DNA of 64,000 nt from Acinetobacter sp. ANC 3781. Its GTDB lineage: Bacteria; Pseudomonadota; Gammaproteobacteria; Pseudomonadales; Moraxellaceae. The notes below the pieces were generated by a model. The model was not told the DNA's origin. It was given only the letters and a program-made list of their open reading frames with translations, and made no database searches. Shown in pieces: positions 1-8,235 of this stretch. Position 1 is the stretch's first letter. The number at the start of each line of letters is the position of its first letter. The stretch covers positions 41,911 through 105,910 of the forward strand of contig NZ_SJOH01000016.1 in NCBI RefSeq assembly GCF_004331285.1. Direction: 5' to 3'. The position numbers were made by a program, and so were the translations under genes.

Positions 1-482
1 TTTGCGAAATTAGCTTGAGAAGACTGTCCAATTTGCGGTTTTTCAGTATGCTCTGGCATAGAAAGCATGAGGGTGTCTGTCGCTTTATCGCCCGTGGTCA
101 TAATGCTGTGACACGCCGGAATCTGTTGTAGCAGTTTGGCTAAATCAGTCGGTTTGGCTATTTGCAGGAATTTATCCGAGGCATTGCCTTTTAAGCGAAC
201 AATTTGATATGCCGTGTCAAAAATTGCAATGCCTTTTTCAGTCAGAAAATCTCGGATTTGTTGTTCTTTAAAATTTTTATTCTTGATATCTAAAAAGTAT
301 TCTTTATTCCGAAAGAAAACCAAACCAAAAATTTTCCACATATCATTCTGATAGTTTGGATAATAAAATTCCATTTTCCAACGACTTTTGGGTGGTGGAA
401 AGCTGCCCATCATGAGCAACTTGGCATTTTCTGGTAGAAATGGTTTAAGTGGATGAGTTTCAATTTGCAGTTCAGTGCTCAT
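1..482 (-). CDS. Uracil-DNA glycosylase family protein (C-terminus outside window)
   Basis: The reading frame starts with ATG at 482 and runs off the left edge, so about 160 N-terminal residues are visible. An early motif reads LLMMGSFPPPKSR followed by EFYYPN and DMWKIFG. This matches the G-S-x-P-x-x-K-S and FYY pattern of the hypoxanthine/uracil glycosylase branch of the UDG superfamily, which excises deaminated bases in base-excision repair. No signal peptide is visible, so it should be cytosolic. The broken esterase gene lies upstream on the same strand, 30 bp away, so the two may have shared a transcript. The superfamily assignment is fairly safe; the substrate is not shown by the sequence. 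Confidence 0.75.
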   Translation of the reverse strand, partial: MSTELQIETHPLKPFLPENAKLLMMGSFPPPKSRWKMEFYYPNYQNDMWKIFGLVFFRNKEYFLDIKNKNFKEQQIRDFLTEKGIAIFDTAYQIVRLKGNASDKFLQIAKPTDLAKLLQQIPACHSIMTTGDKATDTLMLSMPEHTEKPQIGQSSQANFA

Positions 483-512
483 AACAGCCCATTTATCAAT
501 CTTTAACTTAAT

Positions 513-1223
513 TTAAAACATTTGACGGATTTTATCTGCGATTTGTTGTCCCCAAAATGTATAGATTTCCTTACCAGGATGAAAACCATCCTCTGCCATT
601 TCTAAATTAAGCATTTTAAATCGTTCCAAATCATACTCGATCAATTGCATATTGACCTGCTGCTGCACAAATCTTTCAAGAGTTTTGTTCATGCCTTTGG
701 CATATTCCCCCAATAACCATGCCAAGGGATTGGGTAAAGCTGGGAATCTATTCATTGGCGGTACGCTAGAGGCAATAATCAACTCGGGCATGAATTTCTG
801 ATTAATTTCTGCATAAAGTTTTTGCTGTTTTTTAATTCAGTTTTTAGGTGGCGTCAGTTTGGTAATGTCATTTACTCCTACAGAAGTAATGACAACATCA
901 AAATGTCGAAGCGACATATTTTTGACAGTTTTGATTATTTCTCCAGTGGTATGCCCTGTTTTTGCTTCAAGCCTATAACTGATTTCGTATTGATTTTTTA
1001 ATTGATTCAACACGGCACCTAGTAAAGCATCCTTCTGAGTTTCCACCCCGACACCTGCCGCAGCAGAATCACCTAAAATTAAAATAGACAAGGGCTTTCC
1101 TGTCCCGATAATCCCATGACGATTGCCATCCGGTTCTGGTAAGCGCAAGGTATTTTTTTTGACTGCATTGCCTTGAATAATCAGTGATGGAATAAGGACA
1201 ATAGTCGAAATTTTTAAAAACAT
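513..1223 (-). pseudogene. SGNH/GDSL-type esterase interrupted by one in-frame TGA
   Basis: Translation from ATG at 1223 gives a hydrophobic N-terminus (signal or anchor, residues 1-20), then block I GDSAAAGVG near residue 50 and block III GVND near residue 118. A TGA follows at 839-837. The same frame continues without a shift (IKKQQKLYAEINQKF, then MPELIIASS) to block V DGFHPG and a stop at 513. All catalytic blocks of an SGNH hydrolase are therefore present on the two sides of one stop codon. A TGG to TGA change is the simplest explanation. An intact protein would be about 236 aa and would be an exported or anchored esterase or lipase. Sequencing error cannot be excluded. Confidence 0.8.
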
Positions 1224-1904
1224 AACGGATACAAGTCACGGAAATATTCTGAGCAATATACAATTTTAGCTTGTTAAAATCATTGACTCAATGGATGTAG
1301 GACGCAAAAATTAAAACAATATCATGGTCTTAAAATATGAAATATTATTCTATTTTGCGGTATCACTATATTACATCACAGCAATTCTCTTTGATGGTCA
1401 GTAATATGCTCAATTGCAAAATACCTCTAAATCTTTATCTATCTAAGTTAAATATGGAAAAGGGTCATATCTTTTGTCTATTTTCATTTTCCTCATCCTG
1501 AATTTTAAAAATTCTTTAATCAAAAACTTATCCTCTAGATAGAGGCTGAAGTTGTGAATCAGCGTGACGCTCAAAACGGTATTACTTGGTTCCACTTTAG
1601 GTGGAGCGTATTGGGGATTACAAAATGCTAAATGTATAGAGTATGATCATTTTAATGATTGGAATTTAGGGTCTTTTGATATCTGAGAAGAGACTTCTAT
1701 TCAGTAAATATATTCTTTTAATTCTTTGTAAAATTCAGCGCTATCTATTTAGAATAAAAAATTAGCTTTTCAGTAAATTAATAAAAATTAATTCATAAAA
1801 AAGCTAAAGGACTCCATTTTTGGAATAAATTGTCTACGTTTCACACGGGATTCATATTAAAGTGATTCTAATAATTTAAATACGAAACTCTTATACTTTT
1901 ATTA
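1224..1904. other. Intergenic stretch with no convincing gene
   Basis: About 680 bp of very AT-rich DNA. The only coding hint is a 40-codon frame on the plus strand from a GTG at 1564 to TGA at 1686, beginning LKTVLLGSTLGGAYWG. It looks like the start of an exported small protein, but it has no clear ribosome binding site and no known relatives that I recognise. It may be a relic. I see no RNA gene or strong terminator here. Confidence 0.4.
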
Positions 1905-1928
1905 TTGACTTGGTCAAGAGTAATCAAT

Positions 1929-2240
1929 ATGGACTATTGGAATAGTGTCTTTTTAATTGCAATCATTGCAATAGTTGGTCTTACCGTTATCACATTAATC
2001 GTTGGCTGCAAAATTTGGAAAAACCTTATAGTTACGCTCATAATTTCTACCCTGATCAGCTTTCTGGTTTTATGCACGATTAGCTTTTTGTGGAAACAAG
2101 GTATCTATATATCATGGAACAATAATAACCTTTTGAACCAGGTATTGACTGCTGAAATGGGACTCATGAGTTTTGTTGTAGGTGGAGTGAGTACCTTTAT
2201 TATGATGTTAGGAATTCTGATTTCTAAAAATAATAGATAA
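1929..2240 (+). CDS. Small hypothetical membrane protein, three predicted TM segments
   Basis: A 103-aa protein starting MDYWNSVFLI. Three hydrophobic stretches are visible: residues about 6-28, 33-54 and 78-100, with the short polar segment WKQGIYISWNNNN between the second and third. An in-frame TTG lies at 1905, but the ATG at 1929 is preceded by AAGAG at suitable spacing and is preferred. I do not recognise a family. It stands alone on its strand and converges on the SDR gene, with the hairpin at 2366-2388 between them. It is probably an inner-membrane protein of unknown role. Confidence 0.55.
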   Translation: MDYWNSVFLIAIIAIVGLTVITLIVGCKIWKNLIVTLIISTLISFLVLCTISFLWKQGIYISWNNNNLLNQVLTAEMGLMSFVVGGVSTFIMMLGILISKNNR

Positions 2241-2365
2241 TTTTGTCACTTATTGCGATCTTATAACTGCTCTTTTATAGGGTTTCAGTATCTGCTAAAT
2301 ATAAATCACTGTCTTATAAATATATTATTTTTATCAACATAAGCTCTTAAAGTTTATTAAAAAAT

Positions 2366-2388
2366 AAAAGGCGCATTCAGCGCCTTTT
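2366..2388. terminator. Bidirectional intrinsic terminator
   Basis: A perfect 9-bp stem, AAAAGGCGC / GCGCCTTTT, encloses a 5-nt loop ATTCA. U-runs are available on both strands. It sits between the convergent small membrane protein gene and the SDR gene and would end both transcripts. Confidence 0.85.
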
Positions 2389-2401
2389 ATTCATTAGATC
2401 C

Positions 2402-3145
2402 TCAACCCAACTTATTTATCCACTTTAAAGGCAATACTTTCATGGCCAAACCCAGTGGCAACCATGGCCATTGTGGGACATAAGCTTTGACCGGTACTTT
2501 TTCAATGGCTTGAGCAAGTAAATGGGAACCGGTTTTCTCATCTACCTCAAAAGGTAATTTCTTCGCGCCTTCATTCAGTTCGGTACGAATATAACCCGGG
2601 AATATGGTGCTGACTTTAATGGGTGTATTCATGAGTTCAGCGCGTATACCTTCAGCCAAATGTGCAACCCCTGCCTTGCTTGCACCGTACGCCGTTAAAT
2701 GTTTAGGCATACCACGCATCGCACTCATGGAGGAAATCATTACCAGATGACCTGAATTTTGCGCACGGAAAATTTCAACAGCCGCCTCACATTGCGCTAA
2801 AGCAGAAATAAAGTTGGTTTCTACTGTGGCACGGTTAACCTCAAAATTTCCCTTACCAATACGACGACCTTCCCCTACGCCCGCGTTTACGATCACGCGG
2901 TCAATTGTGCCAAAGTCTGCTTTGAAAGCTTTAAATACTTCAAAGACTTGATCGTAATTAGTAACGTCCAAAGTTTTTGCAATCACTTTGATACCATATT
3001 TACTTTCAAGTTCTTGTTTTAAAGTTTCAAGACGTTCCAAACGACGTGCGCAAATCGCAAGGTTATAACCCTTTTGTGCAAATTCACGTGCCATACCTGC
3101 ACCAATTCCCGAACTTGATCCGGTAATTAATATTGTTTTTGCCAT
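2402..3145 (-). CDS. SDR family NAD(P)-dependent oxidoreductase
   Basis: A 247-aa classical short-chain dehydrogenase. It shows the nucleotide-binding motif TGSSSGIG (residues 8-15), NAG (87-89), the catalytic serine in MISSMSA (about 138-139) and the YGASK motif (Y153, K157). The ARR at 33-35 after the second beta strand would favour NADP(H), by family knowledge. It is the last gene of a minus-strand cluster with a histidine-phosphatase-like protein, an APH-like kinase and an acyl-CoA dehydrogenase, 30 bp from its upstream neighbour. A role in fatty-acid or related acyl metabolism is likely; the substrate is not known. Confidence 0.88.
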   Translation of the reverse strand: MAKTILITGSSSGIGAGMAREFAQKGYNLAICARRLERLETLKQELESKYGIKVIAKTLDVTNYDQVFEVFKAFKADFGTIDRVIVNAGVGEGRRIGKGNFEVNRATVETNFISALAQCEAAVEIFRAQNSGHLVMISSMSAMRGMPKHLTAYGASKAGVAHLAEGIRAELMNTPIKVSTIFPGYIRTELNEGAKKLPFEVDEKTGSHLLAQAIEKVPVKAYVPQWPWLPLGLAMKVLPLKWINKLG

Positions 3146-3175
3146 GATCTATTCCTTTTCCTATTTTTTTTAATC

Positions 3176-3874
3176 TTAAATCCATGTCAGTAATTGAGAA
3201 TCTGCTGCTTTAATAAAATGATGTTCATTTAAACTCAGTAATTGCGGCTCGTTTCCAACCAAACGTAATGTCGTCATACTAGTGTTGGCAATTGCCCAAT
3301 TCAATGCAAAAGTACGATTTGCATTAAGTTCGAGTAATTTTCCTGCAGCCACTGAAATCACACCACCGGATGTAAACACCACCGCATAACGAGGCTTGGT
3401 TTTTGCCAGTTCATCACTTAAATTTTGCAGTGCTGTTTCTACACGGCTTTTAAAATTTGGCCAAGATTCGTCATATTCATGGTGATAATCTCCCCCAGTC
3501 CAGCGTTCAATGGCACCTTCGAAAATTTTGGCTAAATACGCACGTGGATTGGCTTCATTTTCGACATCCTGTTTTAACAAATGTGGTTCATTAAAACGCG
3601 GTTCATACTGGGCAAAAACCTGTTGATGATTAAACTCATTCCAAGCATTGTTAGTGATGATGTGGGTATCAGGAAAACATTCAGCCAAAGCAAGATTGGC
3701 GGTTTGTTGATGGCGCTGCATCGAACCGGCAATGACATACGGTTCTTCTTTCAGAATCTGATTAAAATACTGACCCAATAATTTTGCCTGTAATTCGCCA
3801 TTCGGTGAAAGTTTGTCATAGCTTTCCGCACCAAAGGACGCCTGTCCATGACGAATCAGATAAATCGTGGTCAT
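3176..3874 (-). CDS. Histidine phosphatase superfamily protein (second motif lacks His)
   Basis: A 232-aa phosphoglycerate-mutase-fold protein. The N-terminal phosphoacceptor motif is intact (LIRHGQ, H9). In the canonical family a second histidine sits in a V-S-H-G-G motif late in the protein; here the matching segment reads VVFTSGGVIS, so Ser occupies the His position. Activity may be altered or the protein may belong to a divergent subgroup. Its ATG overlaps the stop of the upstream phosphotransferase by 4 bp, which implies translational coupling and a shared role in the acyl-CoA operon. Confidence 0.8.
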   Translation of the reverse strand: MTTIYLIRHGQASFGAESYDKLSPNGELQAKLLGQYFNQILKEEPYVIAGSMQRHQQTANLALAECFPDTHIITNNAWNEFNHQQVFAQYEPRFNEPHLLKQDVENEANPRAYLAKIFEGAIERWTGGDYHHEYDESWPNFKSRVETALQNLSDELAKTKPRYAVVFTSGGVISVAAGKLLELNANRTFALNWAIANTSMTTLRLVGNEPQLLSLNEHHFIKAADSQLLTWI

Positions 3875-4998
3875 TTTACTTTTCCTAAAATTTCCTGAAG
3901 TTTTGCTTTATATTTTTGCGCAATATCATTGGCTTCGAACTTTTGTTTACCAATCAGTTTTAATGCACGAATATGCAAGGCATGAATCACGATCCAAAAA
4001 TCCTTAAATGCGGGATTATTGGTTTGTTGATGATAATAACGATAATAAATTTGCTGGGCAATCACGGCTAAACGGAAAATGCCGAACACTTCATAAAAAG
4101 CCCAGTTTTCAGTTTGAAGATCCATTTTTTTTAAATAGTAATCGACCACTTGTTTACGGCTAAACATACCTTTTAAATGAGTGGGCTGACGACGTGTCGA
4201 TTTAAAAATCATATTATCAGTATCTTCGACCCAATAAGCCAAAGCCGAACCCAAATCCATCAACGGATCGCCCAAAGTCGCCATTTCCCAATCCAGCACG
4301 CCAATTACTTCAGTGGGATTGTTCGGATCTAGAATCACATTATCAAAACGCCAGTCATTATGAATAATACAGGTATTGGTATCGTCAGGAATATTTTCTA
4401 ATAACCATTTACGCACAAATTTGAATGAAGGGACGTTGAGGGTATGCGCTTTCTCAAAACGTGCATCCCAGCCTTCGACCTGACGACGACAATAACCGTC
4501 GCCCTTGCCGAGTTTTTCAAGTTCAGTCCCCTGATAGGGTACTTGATGCAATTCGATCAACTTATCAATGACATTGACACACAGCTTATTGACTTCGGCT
4601 TCGCCAAACTGCAATTCAGGCGGTAATTTTGCCCGTGGGATAATGCCTTTAATACGTTTCATCACATAAAAGTCACAACCAATCACCGATTCATCCTGAC
4701 ACAGCGCAACCATTTCTGGCAGTACAGAATAAAAAGGTGAAAGATGATGTTGAACATGATATTCACGTGCCATGTCATGGGCAGATTTGGCTTTGGTGCC
4801 TTTGGGCGGACGACGCAAGATTAAATCGGCATTGTCATATTTCAAACGGTACGTCCAGTTCGATGCACCCCCTGAATATTGGGTGACAGCGACCTGACCG
4901 TGTAGATCAATACCTTGTTGCTTAAGCCAATTTTCTACAGCGACCGCATCCAGTTCTTCACCTTCACGGACCTTTCCACCAATATCAATAACTGACAT
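3871..4998 (-). CDS. APH-like phosphotransferase family protein (ACAD10-associated type)
   Basis: A 375-aa aminoglycoside-phosphotransferase-fold kinase. The catalytic-loop motif HxDxxxxN is present as HNDWRFDN, followed by the metal-binding segment GVLDWEMATLGDP. An N-terminal nucleotide-binding lobe carries YSGGASNWTYRL. By family knowledge such kinases are fused to or encoded beside acyl-CoA dehydrogenases of the ACAD10/11 type, where they phosphorylate 4-hydroxy-acyl-CoAs before elimination and oxidation. The neighbouring acyl-CoA dehydrogenase at 5130-6368 fits this pairing. It is not expected to confer antibiotic resistance. The 4-bp overlap with the next gene indicates an operon. Confidence 0.87.
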   Translation of the reverse strand: MSVIDIGGKVREGEELDAVAVENWLKQQGIDLHGQVAVTQYSGGASNWTYRLKYDNADLILRRPPKGTKAKSAHDMAREYHVQHHLSPFYSVLPEMVALCQDESVIGCDFYVMKRIKGIIPRAKLPPELQFGEAEVNKLCVNVIDKLIELHQVPYQGTELEKLGKGDGYCRRQVEGWDARFEKAHTLNVPSFKFVRKWLLENIPDDTNTCIIHNDWRFDNVILDPNNPTEVIGVLDWEMATLGDPLMDLGSALAYWVEDTDNMIFKSTRRQPTHLKGMFSRKQVVDYYLKKMDLQTENWAFYEVFGIFRLAVIAQQIYYRYYHQQTNNPAFKDFWIVIHALHIRALKLIGKQKFEANDIAQKYKAKLQEILGKVK

Positions 4999-5027
4999 GA
5001 TTATTTCCCTAAATCATCAATTTCAAA

Positions 5028-5104
5028 AGACTTCTTACTCTCCTTATTTACACCTTTTTCATTTTCCATTGATAGGAAAATTTGCATGAAGTTGTAAGAA
5101 GTCT
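5028..5104 (-). repeat. Inverted repeat inside the acyl-CoA operon
   Basis: Two perfect 11-bp arms, AGACTTCTTAC (5028-5038) and GTAAGAAGTCT (5094-5104), are separated by 55 nt. The pair fills most of the gap between the acyl-CoA dehydrogenase and phosphotransferase genes. In the mRNA it could form a long stem-loop, perhaps an RNA processing or stabilising element. No U-run follows the distal arm, so it is not a standard terminator. Confidence 0.6.
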
Positions 5105-5129
5105 CATCTACACGCTAGATTTTTAAATC

Positions 5130-6368
5130 TTATTTACGATGTGAACCATAACCATGTTTGGCCAGTTCAAGTTTGGCAATCATGCCTTTATGCACTTCAT
5201 CAGGACCATCAGCCAAACGTAGACTACGTGCTTGGGCAAAGAAACTTGTCAGTGGTGTATCACGGGAAACACCTGCACCGCCATGCATCTGGATCGCCAT
5301 GTCCACCACTTTTTCCAGCACACTGGGCGCAACCACTTTAATCGCAGAAATTTCACTCAAAGCAGCCATATTGCCTAAAGTATCCATTTTATAAGCAGCA
5401 TACAAGGTTAAAAGTCGGGCTTGATCAATGGCGACCCGCGCTTCAGCAACGCGTTCCAGATTACCGCCCAGTTTTAAAATTTCTTTACCAAAAGCAGTTC
5501 GAGTCATGCCACGATCAATCATTAATTCTAATGATTTTTCCGCAGCCCCAATACAACGCATGCAATGATGAATTCGGCCAGGGCCTAAACGACCTTGTGC
5601 AATTTCAAAACCTTGCCCAGCACCACCAATAAAGTTGGCAACTGGTACACGGACATTATTGAAGCTGATCTCGCCGTGACCATGTGGTGCATCATAATCA
5701 CCAAACACCGGTAACATGCGTTCAATTTTCACACCCGGATTATTAATAGGCACTAAAACCATAGAGTGTTGATGATGTCGGTCTTTGCTTTCATCTGGCG
5801 TGTGTGCCATAAAAATGATGATTTTTGCATTGGGATCGCCTAAACCTGACGACCACCATTTACGACCATTTAAAATAATTTCATCACCTTCTATCACTGC
5901 GGTAGCTTGCATATTAGTTGCATCACTTGAAGCTACTTCTGGTTCCGTCATACAAAATACAGAACGGATTTTTCCTTCAAGTAATGGCATTAACCATTGC
6001 TGTTTTTGCAGTTCACTACCATAACGCCATAACACTTCCATGTTGCCACTGTCAGGTGCATTACAGTTAAATACCGTGGGTGCAATTAAACTGCGTCCTG
6101 TCAGTTCAGCAATATGGGCATACTCCTGTACAGATAAACCCTGTCCTAATACAGGATCAGGCAGAAACATGTTCCAAAGCCCCGCTGCTTTGGCTTTACT
6201 TTTTAGGACTTCGATTTGCACGGGCCATTGCCATGTTGTCCAGTTACCCCCCTGATTTAGCGTATGAACATCATTCCAAAACGCTGTTTCAACAGGTTCA
6301 ATTTCATTTTTAATAAAAATTTTGGTGCGTTCTATAAAATCTTGTGCACGTGCTGATAATTCAAACAT
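5130..6368 (-). CDS. Acyl-CoA dehydrogenase, ACAD10/11-like
   Basis: A 412-aa flavoenzyme. It has the FAD/substrate-binding segment CMTEPEVASSDATN, followed by GRKWWSSG, FGKEI in the C-terminal helical domain, QMHGGAGVS, and LRLADGPDEVH near the C-terminus. These are typical of the ACAD10/11 branch, which works with hydroxyacyl-CoA kinases. It is probably the first gene of the minus-strand operon running to the SDR gene and lies divergent from a LysR regulator. Oxidation of medium- or long-chain or 4-hydroxy-acyl-CoA is an inference from the kinase next to it. Confidence 0.9.
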   Translation of the reverse strand: MFELSARAQDFIERTKIFIKNEIEPVETAFWNDVHTLNQGGNWTTWQWPVQIEVLKSKAKAAGLWNMFLPDPVLGQGLSVQEYAHIAELTGRSLIAPTVFNCNAPDSGNMEVLWRYGSELQKQQWLMPLLEGKIRSVFCMTEPEVASSDATNMQATAVIEGDEIILNGRKWWSSGLGDPNAKIIIFMAHTPDESKDRHHQHSMVLVPINNPGVKIERMLPVFGDYDAPHGHGEISFNNVRVPVANFIGGAGQGFEIAQGRLGPGRIHHCMRCIGAAEKSLELMIDRGMTRTAFGKEILKLGGNLERVAEARVAIDQARLLTLYAAYKMDTLGNMAALSEISAIKVVAPSVLEKVVDMAIQMHGGAGVSRDTPLTSFFAQARSLRLADGPDEVHKGMIAKLELAKHGYGSHRK

Positions 6369-6462
6369 GGCAACTTCCCTCTAAATATTTTCATCACTGC
6401 TCTTTACAACACCTTAGCTTGAAAAATATTATGAACAAAATGATTTAATTCAATAGAACACT

Positions 6463-6501
6463 ATGAACAATATTCATAATAAAAGTACGATTGGTAGTAC
6501 T
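6463..6501. promoter_or_regulatory. Two inverted repeats at the LysR start, possible operator
   Basis: ATGAA-N5-TTCAT (6463-6477) has the T-N11-A form of a LysR-type box. AGTAC-N8-GTACT (6484-6501) follows. Both sit in the divergent promoter region or at the extreme 5' end of the LysR gene, depending on which start is used. This is visible symmetry only; binding is inferred. Confidence 0.35.
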
Positions 6502-7392
6502 GTTGATATGGCAATTTTCCACCGTATCGATATTAATTTATATCCACTTTTTATTGCGATTTATGAGCAAAAAAGTATTTCCAAAGCTGCACAAATTTTA
6601 TGTATCAGCCAATCTGCGGCCAGTCATGCTTTACAACGCTTAAGACAAAATTTACAGGATGATTTATTTGTCCGTGCAGGCAGTAAAATGTTACCTACTC
6701 CCTTTGCGGAACAAATTTATCCTGTGATTAAAAATGCTTTGATTGCAATTCAAGGTATTTCACTACAAAAACAAAATTTTGATTCAAGCATGGTGCAAAC
6801 TTTAAAAATTGCAGTGCATGATGAAATTGAACCGATTATCTTCCCTAAACTGGTGAAGCATTTTCATCAACTTGATTTAGCCATTCAGTTTTCCAGTATT
6901 AAGCTAGACCGTAAAAATGTGGTTACTGATCTTGCTACTCAGCAAATAGATTTTGTGATTGATTTAGAAAAAAACTTTGGAGAAAAAACTCAGTTTGAAA
7001 AACTGGTGCAAGACCAATTTGTGGTATGTACTCAACAGCAAAGCATGACCGAAGATATTTATCTGGCCTCACCACATATTGGCGTTTCATCACGACGTAC
7101 TGGGGTTTTGGTTGAAGATATTTATTTGAATCGAAAACAACTTTCCCGTCATATTTTTTTACGTTGTCAACATTATTCAACTGCCTTACAGATTTTAAGT
7201 CAACAATCTCAAGCCATTCTTACCATTCCTAAACATATATTGGTTCATTTACAATTGGCAGAGGGTTTGAATGTTTTTGATATTCCAGTTGAATTACCTA
7301 ATCTTGTTATGGGGATGTATTGGCATAAGGATCGTGAATTAAATTCACGGCATAAATTTTTACGAAGTGAAATTTCTAAAATTTTTGCTTAG
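6463..7392 (+). CDS. LysR family transcriptional regulator
   Basis: A 309-aa regulator. The winged-helix HTH is at about residues 20-75 (LYPLFIAIYEQKSISKAAQ, then SQSAASHALQRLR), followed by the usual effector-binding domain. It faces the acyl-CoA operon across about 95 bp and is its likely regulator. The start is uncertain: ATG 6463 lacks a clear ribosome binding site and overlaps a palindrome. ATG 6508 (MAIFHRIDIN) would give an N-terminus closer to the family norm, 294 aa. The substrate is unknown, possibly an acyl-CoA. Confidence 0.88.
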   Translation: MNNIHNKSTIGSTVDMAIFHRIDINLYPLFIAIYEQKSISKAAQILCISQSAASHALQRLRQNLQDDLFVRAGSKMLPTPFAEQIYPVIKNALIAIQGISLQKQNFDSSMVQTLKIAVHDEIEPIIFPKLVKHFHQLDLAIQFSSIKLDRKNVVTDLATQQIDFVIDLEKNFGEKTQFEKLVQDQFVVCTQQQSMTEDIYLASPHIGVSSRRTGVLVEDIYLNRKQLSRHIFLRCQHYSTALQILSQQSQAILTIPKHILVHLQLAEGLNVFDIPVELPNLVMGMYWHKDRELNSRHKFLRSEISKIFA

Positions 7393-7484
7393 GCTATTTT
7401 AGCAAGAATGATTTATTTAACTTAGGCTATTTATCCACGCATCTATAGTCTTTCAGCATTTAGAGGAAATGCTTAGGCTATTTT
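7388..7484 (+). repeat. Three direct copies of CTTAGGCTATTT(T/A)
   Basis: Copies lie at 7388-7400, 7421-7433 and 7472-7484. The first overlaps the stop codon of the LysR gene. Further plus-strand copies of the 11-bp core CTTAGGCTATT occur at 10565, 36462 and 52618. I know no function. A genome-wide count would show whether this is a dispersed family or local. Confidence 0.6.
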
Positions 7485-7611
7485 TAATAGTACAAAATGA
7501 AACACTAACTGTTTAGCTTTTAAGCCGTACAAACTCTGGCTTTCACCTACAATGATCCATCTCCTAGCTGTGTCTATATATAGCTAATTTTTAAGGATTT
7601 GGATTATAACT

Positions 7612-8163
7612 TTGTTGCATCTCTCCCCTACCTCGCAAATTGTGCTGGGGCTATTAGCCTTATGTTTTTCCTATTATGTGCTGCATAAAATCACCATTTA
7701 TTTAAAGAATTTATTTCAGCCGTTTAAGAAAGGTAAAAAATACTGGTGCCGTGTGAGTGCAGTAAGTGATGGCGATACTCTTACCTGCTACCGTTTTAAT
7801 ATAAGACGCTCTGAAACCAAATTACGCTTTGCTTATGTGGATGCACCTGAATCTAGCCAAAGCTATGGCAAGGAATCCCAGCGCTTGGTCCAAAGCATGG
7901 TAAAAAATAAAATGGTTCGGGTAAAAATTACCGATATCGACCGTTATGGACGCTGTGTCGGTGTGGTATATCGCTATCGCAAGAATATTAATGAAGAGAT
8001 TGTTAAACGCGGTGCTGCATGGGTATATGAAGAATATATCAAGGATAAAAACCATTTGCGCTATATGCTGGACTTGCAAAATAAGGCCAAAAAACAGAAA
8101 AAAGGTTTATGGAAAAGTTCCCGCCCTGTACGCCCGAGTGTTTATCGTAAACAGGGCAAATAA
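7612..8163 (+). CDS. Membrane-anchored thermonuclease (SNase) family protein
   Basis: A 183-aa protein. An N-terminal hydrophobic helix at about residues 9-31 (IVLGLLALCFSYYVL) is followed by a basic linker and a staphylococcal-nuclease-like domain. Its motifs are VSDGDTLTC, LRFAYVDAPE with the catalytic Arg, Asp and Glu, and DRYGRCVGVV with the second catalytic Arg. It probably degrades nucleic acids on the periplasmic side, but orientation is inferred. No in-frame ATG exists; TTG 7612 or TTG 7615 must serve as start, with AAGGA some 14 nt upstream. It stands as a single gene. Confidence 0.85.
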   Translation: MLHLSPTSQIVLGLLALCFSYYVLHKITIYLKNLFQPFKKGKKYWCRVSAVSDGDTLTCYRFNIRRSETKLRFAYVDAPESSQSYGKESQRLVQSMVKNKMVRVKITDIDRYGRCVGVVYRYRKNINEEIVKRGAAWVYEEYIKDKNHLRYMLDLQNKAKKQKKGLWKSSRPVRPSVYRKQGK

Positions 8164-8235
8164 TATTTTTATAAATTTGAATATTAAGATAGATGTATAT
8201 AAATTTTAAATACATATCAAAATTAAAATAAATTT

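Noticed and set aside
3871..4998. Aminoglycoside resistance kinase
   Set aside because: The fold is APH-like, but the operon with an acyl-CoA dehydrogenase and the ACAD10-like motifs point to acyl-CoA metabolism.
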